DNA of 64,000 nucleotides from Micrasema longulum. Lineage: Eukaryota > Arthropoda > Insecta > Trichoptera > Brachycentridae. Every line of letters begins with the position of its first letter. The stretch's first letter is position 1. The notes beneath the pieces were generated by a model, which was given only the letters and a program-made list of their open reading frames with translations, made no database searches and had not been told where the DNA came from. Positions 9,558-21,500 of this stretch are shown here, in pieces. Where the stretch lies: NCBI GenBank assembly GCA_022494885.1, contig JAGVSM010001414.1:167355-231354 (forward strand), written 5' to 3'. A program made the position numbers and the translations under genes.

Positions 9558-12500
9558 CTGAAAAGAGACAATTCGATTGATTATTATTCATATTTACCAA
9601 TGATATAATCTAAAACATTTTTTATTTTTTCAAACAAAACTGCAATGTGTTATTTTTTATTGAATTAAAAAAAAAACATGCATTAATAATTTTATCTAGG
9701 TACTTAACTTTAAAAACACAAAAGTAAAAGTATGAATTTGCATAAAATGCATGCAACATTTTTTTCCCTAAATATTGGGAAATTTTATTTATATGGTTTC
9801 ACTTTTTCTAGTATGGTACCACAGAATTTCAACTATTTAAACTATCTTCTTTTCACATTATGTTTATAACATAAAATAACATTTCTATTGCCAAATTTTT
9901 AAACTTTCTGCAACGTAATTTATTGATGTAAAGACTTTATTCTTTCTAAACACGCTGTAAACAATTTACCAGTCCTGAAGATGCCTTCTTAGGCGAAAGC
10001 GCTCTTTGGTCTAATGAAATAAAGGTTAAACTAAACCAATATGTTTTATTGATAACTTTATTTATAATTTTATCAAAGTTATTAACCATGGAGTTTTATC
10101 AAGAAATATCTACAAAAAACATCAATACCTATTAGAGTACTTGAAGTGCTGTCAGTATTGTGAGCAAGGGGGGGAGTGACGGGGGGAGGGACGATGATCT
10201 TCACATCGATCATATCAATGACGCTAGCTGAAAAATTAAAAAAAAAAAATTAGTACAAATTAAAAACAACACATACAAAGAACATGGTAAAAATTGTGAT
10301 GCAGTTTCTTATTTTTTTGCCCAATAATATAGTTTGCCCAATATGACAGTGTTAATATTTAGTTATGCACATAATCGATAAAGACAATCAAATAACGCCA
10401 TTTTGTCCACTGTCAATTTGTTTCAACTACGATGCAATATATTTTTTGATCAATTTAATAATAAAACAAACTACATACTTTTAAGGTATATTTTTTCCGA
10501 GTTAATAAATGTAAAAATATGTCAGGGGAGAAACTCTACAAGTTATGTTATTTGGATAAATCGATTAATCGGTTAGGTGCACCGATAGTAAAAAATAATA
10601 AAATTTACTCTGTGAATCCTGGCTGGAGTTGGTTGGCTGCTGCATGGCCTGCTGCTTCAGCAGCTTGGTCATGGTGTTGCGCGGCCTCTTGGGCCCGGAG
10701 TCGGCGATGCGCTGGTGCGCCGTCTCCATGTGCTTGTCCAGGATGTAGCGCCGGTTGAATGTCGCCTCGCACAAGGTGCAGTCGTGGTTCTTCATCTGGC
10801 GCGGCACGGCGCTTCCGGAGGGATCGTGGGACTTCTGGTGAGCGTACAGGTTGTATCTGGAAAGGTCATCGAGAGTAACGCGTGTGAATCACAAAAATAA
10901 CTGGAACAATATTTGTTCTTGCCAATATTTATTAAACTATCAGGTAACAGACGGCGATACCAGATCTACTAGTTTTCTTTTGACACCAGAATTGAATGCT
11001 TTGGGCTGGATTAACAGGTGGTTCCAACAAGTCTGTGCAAATTCACATACATCCAATGTTTCAATGGAATTACTGAGCATGATGTCGATTGGCCTCCACG
11101 GTCGTCAGCTTTAACAGGTATGGTCTAGTGCAGATATCTTAAGAGCGGGATTTATGTCACCAAACCAGAAACACTACAAAGTGAATGAAATACTAGTTGA
11201 AATTTATGAAAATGTGATGAAAAATGTTATAAAAAGAGCCACCATTTGTCAGGCTAACAGAGGCGGACATTTAGCTGACATCGTCGTTCAGACATAATTT
11301 ATTTAACTTTTTGTACATAATGTTATTTGTACATTGGCAGGTTTATTGCCAAATGGCAATTTCTTCCAACCAACCAATAAAATAATAGTTATATTTTTAT
11401 AATTCAAGTTACAGAACATATTCAATAGAAAATAAAGATTAAAAAGCTAAAGATGTATAAAAATAGAAATAAACATATTTATAATATAAAGTTTATATTT
11501 GAAGCACTAACTTTGTGGTTATTCATTATAATAAAATAAATAAAACAACTTTTTTTTAACCACTTTATTATTGATTTTTTTTTCGGTTTAATTAGTTACG
11601 TAAACCTTGACAAAGAAGCTTGTTTGTTTGAAACCGGTCTGTGAAAAATACATTAGTGGTTAAAACAAAGTTGTTTATTTTATTTTATTATAAACATATT
11701 TGTTTATAAATTACCTTAAATCAAAACTATTACTCAATGGGAAAAAGGAAAAAAAGAGGAAAAAAGAAAGGAGGAGAGATTAAGGAAGAGAAAGGAGATG
11801 TTTCTTCAGACGTGATTTAAACAGAGATAATGTAGTAACATCTTTGATGGTGGATGGGAGATGATTCCACAGTCGAGCCGCATGGACACTATATGAGTTA
11901 GAGAAGAAAGAGGAATTGTGGATGGGTATTAAGAGAGTGCCTTGAGAATTAGAACGAAGATGTAAACCATGAACTGATAAGCGTTGAAATTTTTCACGCA
12001 GGTATATAGGAGCGTTAGGACAATAAGGTGCATTGAACAGAAGTGAGAGGGAGTGATAGTCTCTCCGCTATCTAATTAAATAAAACATTTATCAGCATTA
12101 AACCATTTTTCATTAATTTCCCATAAAATAAAGTAGTAAACCTATTCGGCGAAGACCCTGTATCAGTAATTCATTGCAGTATCCAGGCAACTGAAGAATA
12201 CAGTTCTGTGTGTGCAATATAACTAGAATCCTGGAAGAGTGTTTTCGACTCGATGGCTGCTCCCAGGTAAAAATCCTGAATAAGGAAATCGAGTGGAGAT
12301 AAGTCCGCCGCTTTATCTAGTGGTTGACGGATTTGCCTTATCATCTTGATTTAAATCGGGTTGTGGTCCCGTGGCTAGTGTCTCGGACTCACAAACCAAA
12401 GGTCCGTGGTTCGAATCCCACTCTACCCCAACTTGATTCCATTTTCTAATAGTGAGTTATTTACAACTCGTTGAAAATGGCCCTCAAAATTAAATATTTG

Positions 12501-15500
12501 GGTAAATCATAAGAACGCAAATATTTCTAAAATAAATAAATAAATTATTCTTCGGGTTCCGGGTTCGACTCCTAGCAGGGTGGAAGTGAAACGTTGATTT
12601 TAAAGGTTATTTAAAATCAACATTACCGTCATGTAACAATAATGATCAAGATACCACACGATCGGAGTATTAAGTGGGAGTGGAAAGGAGTGGCGATGTT
12701 GAAAGACTTTATTAGAGGAACGATTTCCGCCATCTCACAATATCTATCAGTATCTCAATCTGCCGGTGGTTAATTAATTATATTTGGTAATGCGCAAGAT
12801 ACCTTTCGGAGAATTTCTTCCCGCACGTGGAGCACTCGTGTCGCTTCTCCCCGCTGTGTACGCGCTGGTGTCGCTTGAGGTGAGACCGCGTCATGAGAGC
12901 CAGACCGCACTTGCCACACGAGTGCGGCTTCAGCCCGCTGTGGCTGAGCTTGTGCATCTTGAACGAGGACGTGTGGATGAAGGACTTGCCGCAAAGGTCG
13001 CACTGGGAATGAAAAACACGTGAATATGAACACAAACGAACTTACAAATGAATTACTTTGGCATAACTCTTTTTTTTTTGCACCACAACAGGTCGGGAGG
13101 CCTAATTAGAGTGGTGAATTACATTAGAGAACACCCAGGCTTGAGAAAAACCAAATTGAAATTTTTGTGTTCTCACCGGGAATCGAACCCGGAACTTTCC
13201 GCGCGTGAGTCGAGCGTCTTGACCACTACACCACGGAGGCAGCCTCACTTGCTGCCGGACATCACTAGAGACGAGGTTGTGGAATTTTTCAAAGTTCAAG
13301 AATAATATTAACTTTCTATATCACGCGTTTATTAATCCATCAAATTAAATAACTTATTGTATCCTTCATTGCTTTCTTTTCTCTTTATTTATTTTATTTG
13401 GAAAACCAACCGTTCAACATATGTACATATTTATAGTATACAACAGATATTATATTGCATAAACTCAGAAACAATAACAGGTTTCTACAAATTGTGAAAA
13501 GTTAGTAAAGAAATATAATACATATCTCAGAGTAATAATTTGTTAGAGAAGCCCTTTAGCTCAATTGCCCAGAACAAAAGCGTTCCAAATTTTTGGTTTG
13601 GTTTTTGGTTAACAGCAAACGTGTAACGGACGGTTTTGATCTGAGCACATACGGCCCATTGTATTGCTGTAAACTGTAGCTGACTTCGTGGTAGATAATT
13701 ATAGAATGGCATTTGTCCGTACTGGCAACTCTATTAGCCAGTGGGGTATTATTACTCTTAGATACATATGGATTTTATGCATCTAAAAATTTTAACATAA
13801 AAGAAAAGAATACAACAAAATAATTTTTAAAAATGAATAGAAATATGCTTGTAGTCAATAGAGCGGGATAAGGACAGGGATGCAGGAAGAGAGTATAAAG
13901 AGGGGATGCCTATGAATCTCAAAGTCCGGTGTCACTGCGTAGGTCCGTAGAAGGTACTGGTCTGTATTCCTGGGGCGAAGCGATAGTCAAGTCCAAAGGG
14001 GGTATTGCAGTAGTAGAGAGGTAGGTCGAGGCGGTTGTGAAGAAATAAAACGATCTGACTTGGGTGGAGGCTCGAGGCGAACTGATTTATTATTTAAAAA
14101 TATACACGTTTTAGAGGACGCGTAACGGGCTCTCGCCACCTGCATCTGAACCGGGCGCTTGGCTGTTCGGGAGTGGGGGGAAGGCATAAACCACCGCCAA
14201 TCCCGGCCGATGCCCCTCCTACTAAGTGCATATACACTTAGTGGGAGGGGCATCGGCCGGGATTGGCACACACATGTCCACCGGCCGGGATTGATACACA
14301 CATGTCCACCCTCATTCCAATATAACACCCACCCTCTCACTCACTTACACTCACAAAAACACACTAGTATGTATTGTACGTGTATTTAATGTATTTCTGT
14401 GGATATCTGTCATTGGTTTTATTCTCTGCATATTTTATTTGTTGTATTTTTGTTACATGTATTACTGTTGATATCCCCAATAAAAAAATATAAAAAAATA
14501 GGGAGGGGCCAACGCTTTATGTCACAAGCCCTGTAAATGCCTAGACTTCCATATCCCTTCTCAAAAATGTTTTCCCTCTCTGTTGCAACAAATTTAGATT
14601 TAAATAACTCCCTAGGGAGGTAATCCAGCCGGTCTTCAAAAATTTGCACTTACTCGAAACATTGTTGACTAGAGATACATGTTTATCATTGCATCGTTCA
14701 CCAGGAAGCGCTTTGAGCGAAAACATTTCTGGGAGAAATATTCCGTGTTATGGATTTGGTGAAGTTTTTTATCATCGCCAATTCAAAGACTTTTACCTTG
14801 AAATACATATACCTTAGCTGCATACTAAGGTTCGTTGGCTATCGAGAGGAAACATTTTAAAATGAATGAAAAGAAATTTGGCTCTCAGAAGAAATATTAA
14901 TGTTGTACTGCTAATCATTACCTGGTAGTTAGGAGTTCCAGTGTGTATTGCTTCATGTCGTGAGAGTGCTCCTTTGGAAGGGAAAATTTTTCCACACACA
15001 GAACACTTCCAAGGACTTATGCCTATAAACAAATATTATTATCATTTACATATATATAATGTTTAAAAAACATATGCTGAAAACAAAAATTATAACTTCT
15101 CAGACATCACCGGACACTACCAGGGCCTCGATTATGATGGGAAGATAAAGACGTCATACCTTCACCTTGACGATATAGCTGAAGATAAATTCTCTCTAGC
15201 GATTATAAAGATATACTACCGACCCCCCACCTTCAAGCTTTGGGTAGGTACATCGATATGAATCAAGGGGAAGCATACATCACGGTACACATATCTACGC
15301 TCTAAAATGACATATCTCCAGTATGACGTCATAGTTGAAAATAAAAGTCTCCCGACAGACTACAAAGGTAAAGTACCGATACCCCTACCATCAAGTTTTG
15401 ACGTAAGTACATAATTTTATACCGACGGGTCTAGAACCCCTCGATACTTTTATCTACGCACTAAAAGTGTCAAAAATTTTGTTCCACCGAGCAATTTTTC

Positions 15501-18500
15501 CTTTAATTATGATTTATTAAAATTTTAATTGTTTTGAGGTTGGCACTTTTTTTCTTAAAAGCCTATTAAAAATATGAGAGAGAAATAATTAAGTTTTGAA
15601 GTCGAATTAAATTCCGACATAACTGTTACTTTAATAAAACGAACGCCTAGATGTGAAAATAATGTTGCTAGGTTCTCTCCTATTAACAAATAAGAGTATT
15701 TAGGCGTCAGACACAGATTATATGCGTCAGAAAGTTACCACTCTAAAAATATAATTTAGTTATTATATTTATTCCATCTGTTTTACTATCTTTCCGAGTG
15801 TATGTATCGAGACGTTATAGGAGCTGGCTTTGTAGTCGATCGGTAGATACATACAGACGATCGTTTAGCGTACCATCTAGGTGATTTCCAAAAGTCATGC
15901 AAAATTCATGGTTAAGCGAGCATTTTTTGCTTGAATTGGGATTTATTGGAGTTTATAATCGCTTTGAAGTGAGCACTTTTTATTACGGAGCCTATTTAAA
16001 ATAAAAATGAGAACTATTTTAAATGTTAATGACGTAAGGAACGCGGACTAATTGTTTCCGGTCATTCCATTGGCTTGTATACCGTCTCAATATATAGATA
16101 GTGTTCATAATTGAGGCACAGCAGACCCAATCGCTAGCTATCTATCCCCCCCCCGTAGACGTCAATCCAATGTCCCTAAGTTCCGCCAAATAGAGCTGTA
16201 AAATCATCGCCGCCTAATCAAAATATTTTTTGTTAAAAAAACAGATGAATTGACAAAATCTAATGCTTTTTTGTAGCCTTGATGATTCTAAAATTACTGC
16301 TGAACATGAACTTCTGCTGACTATGGCTGACGGAAAGGTGTGCAAAACAGTGATCGAATATTGTTCGTCCAAACCAATATTGAATCAACTGCTCCACAAA
16401 TGTATAGTTTATGTTATGATTTTGTTATTTTTCTTTTCAATTCAATTACTATTGTAAAATTTTGAATTCTTTATCTTTACTGTTTTTGTATAAATACATT
16501 TAATTTTATAATGAAGATACCAGTCTCGAAGATGTCGTGAAGGCGAAGAAACCAGTCAGTGGTTATTTCAAATTTATGGGTTTAAGTATCACTCCTCTTT
16601 GATTTTTATATAAAATACCTAGCATAAATGTTTGTTTAAACTTGTCTTCCTAATAATTGGAGTCAATATTTACCTTTGTGCATGCCAACATGTATGTCAC
16701 AAGCTTTCTTGTGTTTGTACGAGGCTCCACAGATCTCACAGATGAAGGGAGAATTAGATCCAGCATGTTTTAACATATGATAGTCCAAACGGGCTGAAAA
16801 AATATAAAAAACAATCATAGTAAATCAAAATTTATTAAAAAGAAAAGACTTAACAGCAAATCCATAAGCTGATAATGCTTAAAAATTAAGTTTTCTGGGC
16901 TGGTATGATAATTTGGGTACTAATTATGCGCTAACAAAGCAGTCTCTATCTCTGTGATCGTTTTCAGAGTATCAGTTAAGATAGCGTTAATTGGCTAATT
17001 TGTTAAGGGCCACAAATTGAAAACGCCGAAATTTCAAAATGCCTTTTGGCATTTGGCGTTTTGGTGACTAACTTCAGAGCAAAAAAACCATCTGTTTTGT
17101 TTCTGGGTGATAGTTAGTACAAAACATCATACTTAGATAGATACAGCATTAACACTGGTATTAGAAATATAAATATAAAAAGTAAGATTATAAAAAAATA
17201 TTATTAATATCTAGTTATTCTCAACTTTACTGTGTTTTATTTATATTTAGAACATATGATTTTATCATGGTGATTGTTATTTTTTATTTAGAGATGTTAT
17301 GTTTCTCTTTTACTTTTTTGTTTTTTGTAATATATGTTCACTAATTTTTTAGTTTCAATTGTTCTATTATTTCATACTATGAACTACATGATTATTGTGC
17401 ACTGCTATGATTATTTCTGTCAATTATTATTTTTTTGTAAAAGGTTCTTTGAACCGTTGATGTGTAAATAAATAAATAAATAGTGACCGTGAAAACCTTC
17501 ACACCCATTGAATGAACGAATCATCCTTTAGATTTGTTTTTTATTTTAAAATCTTTATAATTAAATTGCAGGAGAGGTAATACTCTCCTGCAAATTATCT
17601 TTGTGGAGCATTAATCAATTAGCGTTTTTAGAGTAAATAATATACAGAAAATTTAATTTGTTTATTCAGATAGTAAAATTACCTTTAGTACTGAAGGTAG
17701 CTTTGCACTCTGTACAAGGCAGCATCTCTTTACTTTTCTTTGATAATCTTTTGAATTCCGTATCGATACCAGATTTTATCTTAATATTAACTGAGCGGAA
17801 CCTATTTGATACCGAATCTTTGTTTTTCTTCCCGCCATCCAAATGCTTTACTTTGATTGGCTTAATTAAATGAGTCCCAACTTTTTTTATTGTCAGACTG
17901 GGTGAAGAAAGTTTCTTTTGTAATTCTTCGCTCGTTGGTTTGACATCTTCTTCTTCGGTAGATTTGATATGAATGGGTTTTTTTAAAACTTTACCAGCGG
18001 GACGACCCCTAGTTCGGGGTTTAATTTCCGCTTCGATCGTCCAGTCTTTGTCATCGCCTTCCATTTCAATATCAGACACATCGAGCTCACTAAAAACAAA
18101 AATACATATGAAAAAAAAATATATTTGAGCAATTTAAAATATCAGCGGATGAAGAGAGACATAATGACGGGCAACCAATTTACGACACTAGGCAAAGACA
18201 AAAAACCATACTTCTGCTCCCAAAGAAAAAAACATATAACGGACAAAGGCACTATAATTTTCTGGCCCCTAAGCTATACAACTTTTTAAAAATGGACATA
18301 CCGGTAAGCAAAATTAAAAACAATGTTTTCAAAACTCTAGTCCATAAATGGATTGCTAAAAAGACAGGTAGCTGAGGAATATGATTCATATACCTGAATA
18401 CAATTTTAATTTCTTGAAAGCCCTTTCTCATTTTATTAACGTAGGTGTGTTTAAGAATCTTTTTTCATATTTCTTTTGAATTTTTACACAACAATTGATA

Positions 18501-21500
18501 AGAAAATATGCAGTATTACGTATAAAATAAATAATACACTGACACTCCGAAATGTGCCTGTGGGCCAGTGAAGTGGCTACACCCATAAATAAAAAGGAAA
18601 TTATATTGAATGTACCTATTGTATAAACATTTTCTTTTGTAAACTATGTATTTGTATTATATGGATTAAATAAATAAATAAAGAAAATAAATTAAAAATG
18701 AAACATACGCAATTTGTGTAAAGACAATACTGTGAATGTAATAATATGTAACTGATACAATTGACTTCGTGTAGACGCATACGATAATAAAAATAATTTT
18801 TATAATATAAATCAACAACACAAAAAAAACTGCATTTAAATTTATTTTTTATCATTTTTTAAAAATATAATCGCAAGGTTATTTGACACTCCTGAACATT
18901 TTGATAAATGTGTGATCCACAGTAAAGTAAAATTGGTCAATTAAAGATACTATGCCAGCTGGTTTCGGAACAACACTGTACCTTATGAAAATAAGGAAGG
19001 TGTAAAAATAAACTAATCTAAATATAATAAAAATAAATATTTTGGCTTATAAATCAAGTTAGTTTATAACTATACAGGGTGTTCCCTGTCACACCCGAAA
19101 CCACGATGATCAGTATGGGCAAGAAGACATATTTTTTAAAGTATTTAGAATTAAGAAAATTTGTAAAAATAAAATATTAAAAAGAACAAATGGTTGCTAA
19201 CTTCTGCAGGGGAGACGCGAGGGGGGCGCGGCCGGTGTGTCAGACTCCCCCCTCCTCGTTTCTCTCCTGCAGAAGTTAGCAACCATTTGTTTTTTTAAAC
19301 TTTATTCATTCTAAAAATTAATTTGAATGAATTTTAAAACTTCTTCTTGGACCAGTAGCCCAATCATAAATAACTTTCGGCGTGCTTAAAAACATGAGAA
19401 GCGTTAGAGCGATCTCAATGAACAATAATGAACATGCTTAAGTTATCGCAGTCATAAGTCAACGCGTGTGTAATCTCTAAGTCAACGCTCGTGTCGATTT
19501 GTTTTTTGTTTTCCTCGTAAATAAATACAGTTCATTGGCGAAAAATCGGCGTTTACTGTAAAAAATAGTAAAATATATTTCATTTGCAAAATAGTAAGGA
19601 GTAACTTATACAAAAAAGTTAAAATTACATTACAATTACTATGGCGACTGCTTTTCTTGATATTTGGCTTGCCAACCGCCGGCTAAATGCAAAAAATAGC
19701 ATGATAAATAATAAATTAAAAAAAATATCAATTTTGGAATATTTTCCATGTTTACACCGGTGAAATTCAAATACGATATGTGATTGCGCAGCAGGATTAT
19801 ACGTCGCGAAACTTGACATTCAATATTAGGTGTTCACGGATGTTCTATTTTGATTGCGAATACGATAAACAACCATGGTGAGAAATTGTTATCACGTCGC
19901 TTATTAGCACGTTGATAGCTATTTGTGATAAAGCTACATTTGGTTATATTACAGTATTTCGACTTTTGTCTACAAACATTTGGACACACATAAAATATTG
20001 TAATAATAGTGAAGGTTAAACAGTGTGTTAATTGATCACTAAAGTAAACTTAATATGCTTAGTCGTTTCAGTTAATAATTGTACCTGTCAAGGTGTAAAA
20101 ATAAACTAGGTAAATATTGTTCAATTTTCCAAAAATTGAACAAGTTTTTTAGTCTTACCAAAATTGTTTTATGAATAACGAAGAAAAAATTTTAACTTAC
20201 GCGTAAGATTTTCTTTTGGATTTTTTTTTTGATTTTCGTTTCTTCGATTCCTTAGTACTCTTAGTGGCTTCGGGTACAACTACTGATTGTAGAATGTCTG
20301 GGTCTTTAGCGATGTCTATTCTGTGTACGGTAAAAGCGTGAACGGCTCCTAAGGCTTTAGTCTTGAACTCCAATTTGCACAACCGACACATAAACGATTC
20401 ACTTTTACTGAAAACAATCAAAGAAAATAGTTGTTTAAGTATATATTGTTGGCTTCGTGGTGTAATGGTCAGCGCGTTTGCTTACCATGCAAGAGGTCTC
20501 GGGTTAGATTCCTGACATGGTTAAGATTTATTTATTTAAAAGGGTGTTTTCACACCAGAATATTTCATAATCTGGACTGGTACCTGAAGCGTAAGACTGA
20601 TTATTTTACCTTTGTGTAACAAAAAAATTTATAAAGATTTGCTGCGATTGGTGTACCAATGCAGTGCCCTAATGAAAAAGAATGATGATGATATTGAATT
20701 GATTCTTTCCTGGGTCCGGGTGGATGAAGAAAAAATGTAAAACAAATCAGTATTTTGAACTCAACGGCTACCCTCGTATAAAAATCCTGAAAAAGGGAAT
20801 CCAATAGGAAAAAAGCGGCCTCGGGTGTATTGATTGGTGCGTTCACCTGGAAAATTAGTTTGAACACAGTGCAACTAATGGCGGCGTACAGCAAATATTA
20901 GTTTAAGTTTCCTAAGAAAGCGGTGGGGTTATCTAGTGGTCATCATGTGTCGTGATACAGCGGGCGTAACAAGATGGTCGTCTGAACAGTGGCCAGAGAT
21001 GTCAAATTAAAGGGAGCGGTGTCGGTATCTAGCAGTTGTGATCACCTAATTTCATCAACCAATTTTTATAAAACTGAAACGATCTAGACAAACTTAGATG
21101 CAGATAAATTTGGAAGATAAGGAGTCATCGAAATTCGAAAACGACTATTTGGAGGAGAGTGAGATGTTTAAAAATCATGCTTCATAGTACACATTTCAAG
21201 GTTTGGTGCAAATTAAAAAATTTTCTTACGCATAAATTTTTTGTTATTTTTGATAGTCCAAATATAAGATAATCAATAATTACTATGACTGACCCCTGCA
21301 TGATATCTAGCAATTAAATCCCAACACAAATTTACGGGTTCATAACTGGAAGCTCTATCATCCCCAATTCCACTTCAATCCCAAAAAAAACTTCCTTTCC
21401 AGCAGGGTAGTTTCAGACTGGAATAAATTCCTAAGTCTATTTGTCTATTCCATTTCGGTCAATCAGTTCAAAAAACCATTTGGATGCTTTTTTTTAAAGG

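Noticed and set aside
10519..10758. Ala/Trp/Cys-rich plus-strand frames opposite exon 7, and others opposite exons 6 and 9.
   Set aside because: GC-rich antisense shadows of the zinc-finger exons.
13072..13243. Possible functional tRNA gene on the minus strand.
   Set aside because: The tRNA-like head has good boxes A and B, but it is fused to a body and an A tail, as in a SINE, and the acceptor stem does not close convincingly.
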